Shown: positions 26,924 to 36,075, counted from the first letter of the stretch. The stretch: 64,000 nt of DNA from Streptosporangium becharense (GCF_014204985.1 NZ_JACHMP010000001.1:3472001-3536000), one strand, 5' to 3'. Numbers and translations: made by a program. The notes: generated by a model from the sequence alone, not told the origin.

Positions 26924-27705
26924 GACGCCCCGCCCAGGAAGCGGCGCAGGTAGCGCGTGTGCAGGTTCCCCATCGGGAGGAGTACGAAGAAGTCGGCCGT
27001 GCCGAAGGCCGGATCGTGAGCCGGCGGACCGCAGACCCACGCACCCAGCCGCAGGTACGCGCGGAGCAACGGCGGGAGCGGAGGCCGCGCCGTCGCCTCG
27101 GCCACCGGCCCCGCCCCCTCGCCCGGTCGCGGGGGAGCCGCCGCCTGCACGGGGACCGGCGCGAAGGTCCGGTCCGGCCGCCACGGACGGTGGGGCCTGA
27201 CCCGGTACTCGGGCGGGGAGAGCGGCACCCGTTCCGCGATCCCGTCGGCGTCCGCCACCGGCACCGAGCAGCACCCGCCCAGCCAGCCGTACCCGCCGGC
27301 GGCCATGTAGCGGGCGATGCCCGCCCACATCAACCCGATCACCGCTCCGCCCCGGTGATCGGGATGCACGCAGGCCCGGCCCGCCTCGACCATGGCCGGC
27401 CGTATCCCCGCCAGCGCGGCCAGATCGAACTCCGACTCGGAGTAGAGCCGGTCGGCCCTGCGCGGGGCGAGCAGCCGGTAGGTGCCGACGACCTCGTCCG
27501 TCTCGGCGTGCCGTACCAGGAGGTGGTCGCAGTAGGCGTCGAGCGGGTCGACGTCCAGACCGGTGATGGGACTGTCCAGCCGAGCACCCATCTCCTCGGC
27601 GAACACCCGGTGACGCAGGCGCTGCGCCTGCCTCATCTCGGCAGCGGTACCGGCGAGCCCGACGGTGTAACGAGCGACGCGCGGCTCAACGGGAAGGGTC
27701 GTCAT
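26920..27705 (-). CDS. OlsB-like N-acyltransferase (GNAT fold)
   Basis: About 261 residues from ATG 27705. The N-terminal half matches OlsB-type acyltransferases: QAQRLRHRVFAEEMGARLDSPITGLDVDPLDAYCDHLLVRH, VVGTYRLLAPRRADRLYSESEFDLAAL, EAGRACVHPDHRGGAVIGLMWAGIARYMAAGGYGWLGGCCSVP. The C-terminal half is PPLPPLLRAYLRLGAWVCGPPAHDPAFGTADFFVLLPMGNLHTRYLRRFLG, typical of the family. It transfers a 3-hydroxyacyl chain to ornithine in ornithine-lipid synthesis. It overlaps the PlsC-type gene downstream (ATGA). The divergent neighbour is serB. The OlsB assignment is by similarity of pattern; other acyl acceptors are possible. Confidence 0.82.
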   Translation of the reverse strand: MTTLPVEPRVARYTVGLAGTAAEMRQAQRLRHRVFAEEMGARLDSPITGLDVDPLDAYCDHLLVRHAETDEVVGTYRLLAPRRADRLYSESEFDLAALAGIRPAMVEAGRACVHPDHRGGAVIGLMWAGIARYMAAGGYGWLGGCCSVPVADADGIAERVPLSPPEYRVRPHRPWRPDRTFAPVPVQAAAPPRPGEGAGPVAEATARPPLPPLLRAYLRLGAWVCGPPAHDPAFGTADFFVLLPMGNLHTRYLRRFLGGAS

Positions 27706-27820
27706 GGACTCATGAAGACAGTCCCAGGTGACGCGGGACCTGGAAGGGCCACGAATTCCAGGCGTCCGGATGGTGAACCGCATTAACGGCCGAATCGGGA
27801 GCCAAGTAGCGTAGGACACG

Positions 27821-29035
27821 ATGAACCAGCGCACGCTCCTGATCACGTTGACCGGCCCGGACCGACCGGGCGTGACCTCCCGCCTCTTCTCGGTGCTGGC
27901 GGGCTTCCCCGTCGTCGTCTCGGACGTGGAACAGGTCGTCATCCGCAACCGGCTCACGCTGGGCGTCCTCGTCTCGTACGCGGGTGACACACCGACCGGC
28001 ACCGGCGGCACCCTCGGCGCGCTCTGGACCGCCGTCGAACGCACCGCGGAGGACCTGGGCCTGCACGTGGAACTCTCCACCGGGTCCGACCCGAAGGAGA
28101 AGCGCAGGCGGGGACGGCTCAACGTCACCGTACTCGGCTCTCCCCTCCAGCCCTCCGCGATGGCGGGCATCGCGGGGCGGATCGCCGCCGCCGGGGCCAA
28201 CATCGACCGGATCGAACGCCTGTCCAGCTACCCGGTCACCTGCATCGAACTGTCCGTCTCGGGGGCCGACCCCGACAGTCTCCGCGCGGACCTCGCCGCC
28301 GAGGCGCACGTCCAGCAGGTCGACGTGGCCGTGCAGCGGTCCGGTCTGCACCGCAGGGCCAAGCGTCTGATCGTGATGGACGTCGACTCGACGCTCATCC
28401 AGGCCGAGGTCATCGAATTGCTGGCCGCGCACGCCGGCTGCCTGGACGAGGTCGCCCGGGTCACCGAGGAGGCGATGCGCGGCGAGCTCGACTTCGCCGA
28501 GTCGCTGCGCCGCCGCGTCGCGCTGCTGGAAGGACTGTCCGCGGAGGTCTTCGAGAAGGTCCGCAAGGAGGTCGTGCTGACCCCCGGCGCCCGCACCCTG
28601 GTCCGCACCCTCAAGCGGCTCGACTACCGGTTCGCGATCGTCAGCGGCGGGTTCACCCAGCTCACCGACGCCCTCGTCGAGGATCTCGGCATCGACTACT
28701 CCGCCGCCAACACCCTGGAGGTCGTCGACGGAGTGCTCACCGGGCGGGTGCTCGGTGAGATCGTCGACCGGCCGGGCAAGGCGCGGGCCCTGGAGCGCTT
28801 CGCCCGTGAGGCCGGCATCCCGATCAGCCAGACCGTGGCCATCGGCGACGGCGCCAACGACCTTGACATGATCGCGGCGGCCGGTCTCGGCATCGCGTTC
28901 AACGCCAAGCCCGTCGTCCGCCAGGCGGCCGACACCGCCGTCAACGTCCCCTACCTCGACTCGATCCTCTACCTGCTGGGCATCCCCCGCGCCGAGGTCG
29001 AGGAAGCCGACGCGGAGGACGGCGTCGCGCGCTGA
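27821..29035 (+). CDS. serB: Phosphoserine phosphatase SerB with N-terminal ACT domains
   Basis: 404 residues. Residues 1-170 hold two ACT-like regulatory domains (LLITLTGPDRPGVTSRLFSVLAGFPVVVSDVEQVVIRN; LNVTVLGSPLQPSAMAGIAGRIAAAGANIDRIERLS). The catalytic HAD domain follows: nucleophile Asp187 and Asp189 in VMDVDSTLIQ, SGGFTQ, and AIGDGANDLDMIAAAGLGIAFNAKP. It removes phosphate from L-phosphoserine, the last step of serine synthesis. Serine feedback through the ACT domains is known for mycobacterial SerB2. It is divergent from the acyltransferase operon. Start ATG 27821. Confidence 0.95.
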   Translation: MNQRTLLITLTGPDRPGVTSRLFSVLAGFPVVVSDVEQVVIRNRLTLGVLVSYAGDTPTGTGGTLGALWTAVERTAEDLGLHVELSTGSDPKEKRRRGRLNVTVLGSPLQPSAMAGIAGRIAAAGANIDRIERLSSYPVTCIELSVSGADPDSLRADLAAEAHVQQVDVAVQRSGLHRRAKRLIVMDVDSTLIQAEVIELLAAHAGCLDEVARVTEEAMRGELDFAESLRRRVALLEGLSAEVFEKVRKEVVLTPGARTLVRTLKRLDYRFAIVSGGFTQLTDALVEDLGIDYSAANTLEVVDGVLTGRVLGEIVDRPGKARALERFAREAGIPISQTVAIGDGANDLDMIAAAGLGIAFNAKPVVRQAADTAVNVPYLDSILYLLGIPRAEVEEADAEDGVAR

Positions 29036-29063
29036 GCGCTCCCCGGCCCGGCGCCCCGGAGGT

Positions 29064-29537
29064 TCAGTGCTCTTCCGGGCTCCACCGGGCCACCCGGCGA
29101 CCGCCGTCCAGTTCGGCCCATTCCCCGGCGACCTCGATGACGGTGAACGAGCCCGGCGGGAACCCGGGGCCGCCGGGCTCCTGCGTGAGGTCCCGGACCA
29201 GCTGGTGGACACCGGGGTTGTGGCCGACCAGCAGCAGCGTGCGCACCTGCGGGTCGCTCCGCCGGATCAGGGTCAGCAACTCGTCGGAGTACGCCTCGTA
29301 GACAGCGTGCTCCACCACGATGTCCGCGCCGGGAAGGGCCAGCTCCGCGGTACGCCTGGTGCGCACCGACGGCGAGCAGAGCACCAGGTCGGGCCGGACC
29401 CCCATGCCGGAGATCGTCTCCCCCGCCCTGCGGGCGTCGCGCTCACCTTCGCCGGTGAGGGGCCGCTCCCGGTCGGCGAGGCCGGGGACCTGGGCCGCCG
29501 CGGCGTGGCGCAGGACGACCAGTGTGCGCGCCGTCAC
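29064..29537 (-). CDS. SixA-type phosphohistidine phosphatase
   Basis: About 157 residues from GTG 29537; the GTG overlaps the TGA of the tiny gene upstream. Motifs: RHA in VVLRHAAAAQV (catalytic His-phosphate site), ERPLTGEGERDARRAGE, and the second His in LLLVGHNPGVHQLV. SixA removes phosphate from HPt-type histidine phosphoproteins in Escherichia coli; in actinobacteria the substrate is unknown and the fold is the general histidine-phosphatase fold. The 35-residue membrane peptide gene upstream is probably translated with it. Confidence 0.88.
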   Translation of the reverse strand: MTARTLVVLRHAAAAQVPGLADRERPLTGEGERDARRAGETISGMGVRPDLVLCSPSVRTRRTAELALPGADIVVEHAVYEAYSDELLTLIRRSDPQVRTLLLVGHNPGVHQLVRDLTQEPGGPGFPPGSFTVIEVAGEWAELDGGRRVARWSPEEH

Positions 29538-29641
29538 CGCGCCGCCCACATGGCCAGGCCCGCGATCGCCGCGAGCACCACGGCCATCGCCAGCAGGATG
29601 AGCAGGAGCGCCTTGCCACCGGAAGGCGGTTGTTCCGTCAA
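29534..29641 (-). CDS. Tiny single-helix membrane protein coupled to SixA
   Basis: A 35-residue frame from TTG 29641 (TEQPPSGGKALLLILLAMAVVLAAIAGLAMWAAR after the start). Residues about 10-31 form one transmembrane helix with a Lys before it. GGGAGG lies 8 bp upstream of the TTG, and the stop overlaps the GTG of the SixA gene by 4 bp, which argues for translational coupling. Longer starts upstream give an Arg-rich leader. It may tether or regulate the phosphatase at the membrane; this is inference. Too small for any family match by eye. Confidence 0.55.
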   Translation of the reverse strand: MTEQPPSGGKALLLILLAMAVVLAAIAGLAMWAAR

Positions 29642-29817
29642 GGGAATCGCCTCCCTGTCGTGGTTCCGCCGTTCGAAACGGTCAAGACTCGGCCGTCGCC
29701 CGCCTCTGTCGAGGGGAGGGAGAGGCCGCTCTCTTCGGAGAGTGGAGGATTCACAACGCCCAGTTTCCCACCGCGATGCTCCGCACGCGCGAAAGGGGTG
29801 CGCGGAGCCCACGCACC

Positions 29818-29971
29818 CCTCCCGTCAGACCTCGCCCGTCAGACCTCGCCCGGCTCAGACGAGCACCCCGCACCGGGCCTCACACGCGGCGACGGCGCGC
29901 TCCCGCCGGGCCTCGTTCGCTCCCGCCGGGCCTCATACCCGGTTACGGCGTGTCCCGGCGGGCCGCACTCA
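29818..29971. repeat. Two small tandem repeats ending at the hppA stop codon
   Basis: The 14-mer CCCGTCAGACCTCG is repeated exactly at 29821 and 29835. The 20-bp unit CGCTCCCGCCGGGCCTC is found at 29898 and 29918, with a weaker third copy GTGTCCCGGCGGGCC at 29950. The last copy abuts the stop codon of hppA at 29969, so the array occupies the 3' flank of that gene. Confidence 0.55.
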
Positions 29972-32305
29972 GCTGGAGACGACCTGCTCGCGCTCCCGGT
30001 CGACGCTGCCCTCCCGCTCCGGCGCGAGACCGGCCGAGCGGCGCTTGGAGACGATCACCGCCGCGACGATGATGCCGACCGCGAGCACCGAGATCCCGAC
30101 CCGCAGCGCCGTGTTGTCCGCGTACGCCACCACCGCCGGGGCGATCAGCAGCGCCACCAGGTTCATCACCTTCAGCAACGGGTTGATCGCCGGGCCCGCG
30201 GTGTCCTTGAACGGGTCGCCGACGGTGTCGCCGATGACGGTGGCCGAGTGGGCCTCGGACCCCTTGCCGCCGTGGTGGCCGTCCTCGACCAGTTTCTTGG
30301 CGTTGTCCCAGGCACCACCGGAGTTGGCCAGGAAGACCGCCATCAGCGTGCCGCAGGCGATGGCGCCGGCCAGGAAAGCGCCGAGCGGCGCGTATCCGAG
30401 CGCGAAGCCGACCGCGATCGGCGTCAGCACGGCGAGCAGGCCGGGCGTGGCCAGCTCCCGCAGTGAGTCGCGGGTGCAGATGTCGACGACCCTGCCGTAG
30501 TCGGGCAGCTCCGTACCGTTCATGATCCCCGGCTTGGAGCGGAACTGCTCGCGGACCTCCATGACCACCCGCCCGGCCGCGCGGCCGACCGCCAGGATCG
30601 CCAGACCGGAGAACATGAACACCACCGAAGCGCCGATGATCAATCCGACCAGCACGTTCGGGGAGTCGACGCTCAGGCTGAACGTGCCGAACCCGCCGAG
30701 CGCCTCCCGTACCGACTGGGTGGCCGTGGCCAGCTGGGTCTCGATCGCCGTACGGAACGCGCCGAACAGCGCGGTCGCCGCGAGCACCGCCGTCGCGATC
30801 GCGATGCCCTTGGTGATGGCCTTGGTGGTGTTGCCGACGGCGTCCAGCGAGGTGAGCACCCGGGCACCCTCACCCTCGACGTCACCGGACATCTCGGCGA
30901 TGCCCTGGGCGTTGTCGGATACCGGGCCGAAGGTGTCCATCGACACGATCACACCGACCGTGGTCAGCAGGCCGGTGCCCGCCAGCGCGACGGCGAACAG
31001 GGCGATGGTGACGTTGCCGAAGCCCAGCAGGAAGGCGCCGTAGACGGCGGCGCCGATGACCAGGGCCGAGTAGACCGCCGACTCCAGGCCGACGCTGATG
31101 CCGGACAGGATGACCGTGGCGGCGCCGGTGCGGGAGCTCTCGCCGATGTCCCGCACCGGGCGGCGGTTCGTCTCGGTGAAGTATCCGGTGAGGATCTGGA
31201 TGGCGCTGGCCAGGACGAGGCCGATGAGCACCGCGCCGATCGCGATCAGACGCGGGTCGGAGGTGATCGCGGCGATCTCCGCGCTCACACCGGTCAGCCC
31301 GGCGAAGCTGCTCGGCAGGTAGAGGAAGGCCGCGACGGCGACGAGAACCGCCGAGATGGCCGCGGAGATGAAGAAGCCGCGGTTGATCGCGGCCATGCCG
31401 TTGCGGTCACGACTGCGCGGAGCGGTGGCGAAGATGCCGATGATGGCGGTCAGCACACCGATCATGGGTACGACGAGCGGGAAGACCAGGCCCTCGACGC
31501 CGAAGGCCACCTTGCCCAGGATCAGGCTGGCGACCAGCATGACCGCGTAGGACTCGAACAGGTCGGCGGCCATGCCCGCGCAGTCGCCCACGTTGTCGCC
31601 CACGTTGTCGGCGATGGTGGCGGCGTTGCGCGGGTCGTCCTCGGGGATGCCCTGCTCGACCTTGCCGACCAGGTCGGCCCCGACGTCGGCGGCCTTGGTG
31701 AAGATGCCGCCGCCGACCCGCATGAACATGGCGAGCAGCGCGGCGCCGAAGCCGAAGCCCTCCAGCACGGCCGGCGCCTCACCGCCGTAGACGATCACGA
31801 CCACGGCGGCGCCGAGCAGGCCGAGACCGACGGTGATCATGCCTGCCACACCGCCGGTGCGGAAGGCGATCCGCATCGCGACCTTCTCCCCCGACTCACG
31901 GGCGGCGGCGGCGACGCGGAGGTTCCCCCGAACCGCGAGCCACATGCCGATGAAGCCGGTCAGTGCGGAGAACAACGCGCCGACCACGAAGAAAAGGGAC
32001 CTGCCTATCGCGACGCCGGTCGACTCGGCGGGCAGCAGGTACAGCAGGAACGGGATCAGGATGACGAAGAGCACGAGCGTCCGGAACTGCCGCGCCAGAT
32101 AGGCGGAAGCCCCTTCCTGGACGGCTCGTGCGATGTTCTGCATGCGCTCGGTGCCTTGACCGGCGGCCAGCACTTCGCGCACCAGAACTCCGGCGACGGC
32201 GAGTGCGAGCAGGGCCACGACGGCGACCACGATCACGATGGTGAAATGGGAACCGCTCAGGGATACCGCTGGCTGATCGACAGCGGCGAGATGGAGCACA
32301 GACAT
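29969..32305 (-). CDS. hppA: Membrane H+-translocating pyrophosphatase
   Basis: About 778 residues from ATG 32305, which has GAGGAGA upstream; the frame continues further upstream without membrane character. About sixteen hydrophobic segments are seen. The active-site signature is GGGIFTKAADVGADLVGKVEQGIPEDDPRNAATIADNVGDNVGDCAGMAADLFESY, split over two lines here only by position. The Lys in GNTTKAITKG marks the K+-independent type. It couples pyrophosphate hydrolysis to proton pumping across the cytoplasmic membrane. In Streptomyces the homologue lies next to bldG, as here. It sits downstream of the bldG pair with its own 426-bp upstream region. Confidence 0.96.
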   Translation of the reverse strand: MSVLHLAAVDQPAVSLSGSHFTIVIVVAVVALLALAVAGVLVREVLAAGQGTERMQNIARAVQEGASAYLARQFRTLVLFVILIPFLLYLLPAESTGVAIGRSLFFVVGALFSALTGFIGMWLAVRGNLRVAAAARESGEKVAMRIAFRTGGVAGMITVGLGLLGAAVVVIVYGGEAPAVLEGFGFGAALLAMFMRVGGGIFTKAADVGADLVGKVEQGIPEDDPRNAATIADNVGDNVGDCAGMAADLFESYAVMLVASLILGKVAFGVEGLVFPLVVPMIGVLTAIIGIFATAPRSRDRNGMAAINRGFFISAAISAVLVAVAAFLYLPSSFAGLTGVSAEIAAITSDPRLIAIGAVLIGLVLASAIQILTGYFTETNRRPVRDIGESSRTGAATVILSGISVGLESAVYSALVIGAAVYGAFLLGFGNVTIALFAVALAGTGLLTTVGVIVSMDTFGPVSDNAQGIAEMSGDVEGEGARVLTSLDAVGNTTKAITKGIAIATAVLAATALFGAFRTAIETQLATATQSVREALGGFGTFSLSVDSPNVLVGLIIGASVVFMFSGLAILAVGRAAGRVVMEVREQFRSKPGIMNGTELPDYGRVVDICTRDSLRELATPGLLAVLTPIAVGFALGYAPLGAFLAGAIACGTLMAVFLANSGGAWDNAKKLVEDGHHGGKGSEAHSATVIGDTVGDPFKDTAGPAINPLLKVMNLVALLIAPAVVAYADNTALRVGISVLAVGIIVAAVIVSKRRSAGLAPEREGSVDREREQVVSS

Positions 32306-32731
32306 CCGACTCTCCTCGGCAAGACGGGTAGACGTCCTGCCCGGAGTGCGCTGCTTCATCTGGTAGGCGGGCGGAGCGGCGCACATCCGGGATTGGTTGG
32401 CAGTGCCGCTTCCAGTTGCGTCCGCAGACCCCTCCGGACGGCTCGCTCGCGGGCCGTCCGGAGGATAAACCTTGGCCGGTGCCGGGAGTCTACGCAGCAA
32501 AGACGCGGATATGAAGCCTCTCCAGGCCGCTAATTGACAACGCGTCAAGCGCCCTCTGTCGACCGGCCTGCTTATAAGGTCATTTAGACCGCCACGCCTA
32601 ACCCGTGCACGTCTGTTTCTTCCCCATTTCGGGCAACATAATAATAAATTATGTTTTAATCAAAATTAGGGGCCTTCATACGGAAAGCCGGGCACGTCCG
32701 CGTGGACGTGCCCGGCTGCCGAAGTCGTCTG
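32306..32731. other. Upstream region of hppA with hairpin, AT palindrome and terminator
   Basis: No gene is seen. From the hppA side: a perfect 12-bp stem, CCTCCGGACGGC (32431-32442) / GCCGTCCGGAGG (32453-32464), lies in the probable hppA leader; TTGAC-N5-GTCAA at 32533-32547 lies near a possible promoter; and an AT-rich palindrome AACATAAT-N5-ATTATGTT is found at 32635-32655. The distal end, 32687-32716, is the terminator of the anti-sigma gene. hppA is therefore likely to have its own promoter here. Confidence 0.6.
32687..32716 (-). terminator. Terminator after the bldG/anti-sigma pair
   Basis: GCCGGGCACGTCC / GGACGTGCCCGGC, a perfect 13-bp stem with a 4-nt loop, 16 bp past the anti-sigma stop on the minus strand. 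In that direction it is followed by TTTCC and then an AT-rich segment, so it has a near-classical intrinsic terminator form. Confidence 0.8.
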
Positions 32732-33178
32732 TCAGACCGGAGACAGGCCGTTCGTCGCCGCCGGCCAGCTCATGCGTATGCGCATGCCCTTCTGGCTCGG
32801 GTAGACCTGAACGTCGTCGGCCAGGCCCGCGATGACAGCGATGCCGAACCCCGACATCAAGGCATCAGGAAGCTGACCGAAGGGATCGTCGAACCCCAGA
32901 AGGCCGCGATCGTGCTCCAGTTCGTCACTCGGGGCGGAGTCGGTGACGGTCACCTCGAAGCGCCCCGGGTCATCACGCAGCTCGATCCGGATCGGCTCTC
33001 CCGGACAGTGGAGACGATGTGCCTCCACGGCCCGCGAGCACGCCTCACCGACGGCGAGCCGCACCTCGTCCAGTAGCGACTCCTCCACGCCGGTGCGTCG
33101 CGCGATCGCCGTGGCGACCAGACGCGCCGTCCGGACGTGCGCGGGAAGCGCGCTGAACGTCAGCTCGACGGTAGCCAC
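32732..33178 (-). CDS. Anti-sigma-factor-like ATP-binding protein (BldG partner)
   Basis: 148 residues from GTG 33178, only 2 bp after the bldG stop. The fold is the SpoIIAB/RsbW-type HATPase: LLDEVRLAVGEACSRAVEAH in place of the N box, DSAPSDELEHDRGLLGFDD for G1, and SGFGIAVIAGLADDVQVYP for G2. The N-box Asn, which holds Mg-ATP in kinases, is Arg here, so kinase activity is doubtful although partner binding could remain. In Streptomyces the gene after bldG encodes an anti-sigma factor that binds BldG. This gene is the equivalent by position. Confidence 0.88.
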   Translation of the reverse strand: MATVELTFSALPAHVRTARLVATAIARRTGVEESLLDEVRLAVGEACSRAVEAHRLHCPGEPIRIELRDDPGRFEVTVTDSAPSDELEHDRGLLGFDDPFGQLPDALMSGFGIAVIAGLADDVQVYPSQKGMRIRMSWPAATNGLSPV

Positions 33179-33180
33179 GA

Positions 33181-33534
33181 CTACTTGTCTCGACCGTGAG
33201 CTTCCTTGGCCTCCTTGACCGAGGCGTAGATCCCGAAGACCTTGGTCAGGCCGGTGATCCGGAAAATCTTCAGGATGCGCTCCTGGGTGCAGACCAGCTC
33301 CAGCGAGCCGTCATGCGCCCGAACCCGCTTGAGCCCCCCGACCAGGACCCCGAGGCCCGTGGAGTCAAGGAAGTCCACCTTCTCCATGTTGACGAGCAGG
33401 TGGAAGTTTCCCTTGTTGACCAGGTCGATCAGGAGCTCACGCAATCTGGGCGCGGTGTAGACATCGATCTCACCTTCCACCTCAACGATGGTGAGACGGT
33501 CATCCGAATGGTGGTCCAACTTCAGAGCATCCAC
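33181..33534 (-). CDS. bldG: BldG-type anti-anti-sigma factor (STAS domain)
   Basis: 117 residues from GTG 33534, with GGAGG 4 bp upstream. A single STAS domain: [37 protein letters not shown], then the phospho-acceptor motif [12 protein letters not shown] with Ser58, then [26 protein letters not shown]. It matches Streptomyces BldG (113 residues, Ser57), which controls aerial growth and antibiotic production by partner switching. Gene order hppA - anti-sigma - bldG - divergent helicase is the same as in S. coelicolor, which supports orthology. The divergent promoter region is 33535-33642. Confidence 0.94.
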   Translation of the reverse strand: MDALKLDHHSDDRLTIVEVEGEIDVYTAPRLRELLIDLVNKGNFHLLVNMEKVDFLDSTGLGVLVGGLKRVRAHDGSLELVCTQERILKIFRITGLTKVFGIYASVKEAKEAHGRDK

Positions 33535-33642
33535 AGATCCTCCAGCGCCTTGACTGCGAAGTACTGATGGGCGAGCCCCCAGGACCGGCTACGGCCCCGA
33601 TGACAAGCCCTGACGCGCGGCATTCAACCATGCGTACGCTCA

Positions 33643-36075
33643 GTGTCTATACGAAATCACGATTCCCGGCGACTCTGCCCACAGATGCAAGACTGGAAAC
33701 CAGTGACTCCGCCCACATCTTCGCCCCTCCGCACGGGTACCGCGCTCGACCGGCTGCTCGGCGTTCCCGCACGTCGCGGACGTGTCACCCACGTTGAACA
33801 CGTTTCCGCACGTCAGGCCGGGGAGACCCGCTGGCCCGACTGGGTCGACGAGCGACTGGTTACGCGCTGGGCGAACCTCGGCGTCACCGGCCTCTGGCCG
33901 CACCAGGCGGAGGCCGCCGACCTGGTCAGATGTGGCCAAAACGTGATCATCGCCACAGGCACCGCTTCGGGCAAGTCACTCTCCTACCTGGTGCCGGCCC
34001 TCTCCGCGGTCTTCGACGGCGGCACGGTCCTCTATCTGTCGCCCACCAAGGCGCTGGCCGCCGACCAGCTCCGTGTCCTGGCGGAGCTCGACGTCCCCGA
34101 GCTCCGTGCGGCCACCTACGACGGCGACACCCCCTTCGAGGAGCGGGTCTGGGTCCGCAAACACGCCAACTACGTCCTCACCAACCCGGACATGCTCCAC
34201 CGCGGCCTGCTGCCCCGGCACGCGCAGTGGTCGTCCTTCTGGCGGCGGCTGCGTCTGGTCGTCGTGGACGAGTGCCACGGTTACCGGGGCGTCTTCGGCT
34301 CGCACGTCGCGCAGATCCTGCGCCGCCTGCGCCGGATCTGCGCGCGGTACGGCTCCGGACCCGGTTTCGTGCTCTCCTCGGCCACCGCCGGCGATCCCGG
34401 CGCCTTCGCGACACGTCTGACGGGCCTTCAGGCGGCCGAGGTGACCACGGACGCCTCCCCCCGGGGCGCGACGACGTTCGTCCTGTGGGAGCCGCCCCTG
34501 ACCGATCTGCGCGGCGAGGGAGGCGCTCCCCTGCGCCGCACGGCCACCGCCGAGAGCGCCGAACTCATGGCCGACCTCGTGCTGTCCGACGTCCGCACCC
34601 TGGCCTTCGTCCGTTCGCGGCGGGCCGCCGAGACCGTGGCTCTCACCACGCGGGCCAGGCTCGAAGACCTCGTCTCCGGCGCCGGCCTGCCTGCGGACCT
34701 GCCGGACAGGGTGGCCGCCTACCGGGCCGGATACCTGGCGGACGACCGCCGGAGCCTGGAGAAGGCGTTGCGCTCGGGCGACCTGCTCGGGCTGGCGACG
34801 ACCAACGCGCTGGAGCTCGGCGTCGACGTGTCGGGGCTGGACGCCGTGCTGATCGCCGGATGGCCCGGCACCCGCGCCTCTCTCTGGCAGCAGGCCGGAC
34901 GCGCCGGGCGCGACGGGGCGGACGCGCTGGCGGTGCTCATCGCCAGGGACGACCCCCTCGACACCTACCTGGTCCACCATCCCGAGGCTCTGTTCGGCCG
35001 CCCGGTGGAGACCATCGTGCTCGACCCCGACAACCCGTACGTGCTGGCCCCGCATCTGTGCGCGGCGGCCGCGGAGATCCCGCTCACCCGGGACGATCTG
35101 CACCTGTTCGGCCCCGCGGCCGAAGAGGTGCTCCGCGCTCTGGTCAGGGACGGGATGTTGCGGGAACGTGCCACGGGCTGGTACTGGACCAGCCGGGAGC
35201 GGGCCGCCGACCTCGCCGACCTCCGCGGGGCGGGCGGCGCTCCGGTGCAGGTCGTGGAGATGTCCACCGGACGGCTGCTCGGCACCGTGGACGAACCCTC
35301 CGCCCACGCGGCGGTGCACACCGGCGCCGTCTACGTGCATCAGGGGGAGACGTTCGTGGTGGCCGAACTCGACCTGCAGGCGGGAGTCGCCCTGGTCGAG
35401 GCGGGCAAGCCCGAGTACATGACCTTCGCAAGAGACGTCACCGACATCTCGGTCATCGAATCGCTCCGTTCGCGTCCTCTCGGGCCGGGTGAGCTGCACC
35501 TCGGCACAGTGGAGGTCACCAACCAGGTGGTGTCCTATCTCAAGCGCGGGGTCCAGAGCGGTGAGCTTCTCGGTGACGAACCCCTCGACCTGCCTCCACG
35601 CACCCTGCGGACCCGCGCCGTCTGGTGGACGCTGCCCGCCTCGGCGGTCGCCCCCCTGGCCCGGGACGGCGTCGACCTCGGCGGAGCGGCGCACGCCGCC
35701 GAACACGCCGCCATCGGCCTGCTGCCGCTGTTCGCCACCTGCGACCGCTGGGACATCGGAGGCGTCTCCACCGAACTCCACCCCGACACCGAGTTGCTCA
35801 CCGTCTTCGTCTACGACGGCCACGAGGGCGGCGCGGGCTTCGCCGAACGCGGCTACGCACGTGCTCTCGACTGGCTCACGGCCACCCGCGAGGCCATCGC
35901 CTCCTGCGAGTGCGAGCACGGCTGCCCCTCCTGCATCCAGTCACCCAAGTGCGGCAACGGCAACGACCCCCTGGACAAGACTGGAGCCCTCCGGCTCCTG
36001 GCGGTCCTTCTCGGTCTCGACCCGTCCCGTGGCCGGGAGAACCTGCCCTGCGGTCAAGGGCCTTCGGCGAGTTAA
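33643..36075 (+). CDS. SF2 DEAD/DEAH-box helicase with DUF1998 zinc domain (MrfA/SftH type)
   Basis: Up to 810 residues. Helicase motifs: I ATGTASGKSLSYLVP, II VVDECHGYRGVFGSH, III SSATAGDP, and the second RecA domain with VSGLDAVLIAGWPGTRASLWQQAGRAGRDG (motif VI). The C-terminus carries a DUF1998 region with four Cys, CECEHGCPSCIQSPKCGNGN. This family includes MrfA, a mitomycin-repair helicase of Bacillus, and mycobacterial SftH. The expected partner nuclease MrfB is not adjacent. The start is uncertain: GTG 33643 or ATG 33685 (MQDWKPVTPP), neither with a good Shine-Dalgarno. It is divergent from bldG, as in Streptomyces and Mycobacterium. Confidence 0.93.
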   Translation: MSIRNHDSRRLCPQMQDWKPVTPPTSSPLRTGTALDRLLGVPARRGRVTHVEHVSARQAGETRWPDWVDERLVTRWANLGVTGLWPHQAEAADLVRCGQNVIIATGTASGKSLSYLVPALSAVFDGGTVLYLSPTKALAADQLRVLAELDVPELRAATYDGDTPFEERVWVRKHANYVLTNPDMLHRGLLPRHAQWSSFWRRLRLVVVDECHGYRGVFGSHVAQILRRLRRICARYGSGPGFVLSSATAGDPGAFATRLTGLQAAEVTTDASPRGATTFVLWEPPLTDLRGEGGAPLRRTATAESAELMADLVLSDVRTLAFVRSRRAAETVALTTRARLEDLVSGAGLPADLPDRVAAYRAGYLADDRRSLEKALRSGDLLGLATTNALELGVDVSGLDAVLIAGWPGTRASLWQQAGRAGRDGADALAVLIARDDPLDTYLVHHPEALFGRPVETIVLDPDNPYVLAPHLCAAAAEIPLTRDDLHLFGPAAEEVLRALVRDGMLRERATGWYWTSRERAADLADLRGAGGAPVQVVEMSTGRLLGTVDEPSAHAAVHTGAVYVHQGETFVVAELDLQAGVALVEAGKPEYMTFARDVTDISVIESLRSRPLGPGELHLGTVEVTNQVVSYLKRGVQSGELLGDEPLDLPPRTLRTRAVWWTLPASAVAPLARDGVDLGGAAHAAEHAAIGLLPLFATCDRWDIGGVSTELHPDTELLTVFVYDGHEGGAGFAERGYARALDWLTATREAIASCECEHGCPSCIQSPKCGNGNDPLDKTGALRLLAVLLGLDPSRGRENLPCGQGPSAS

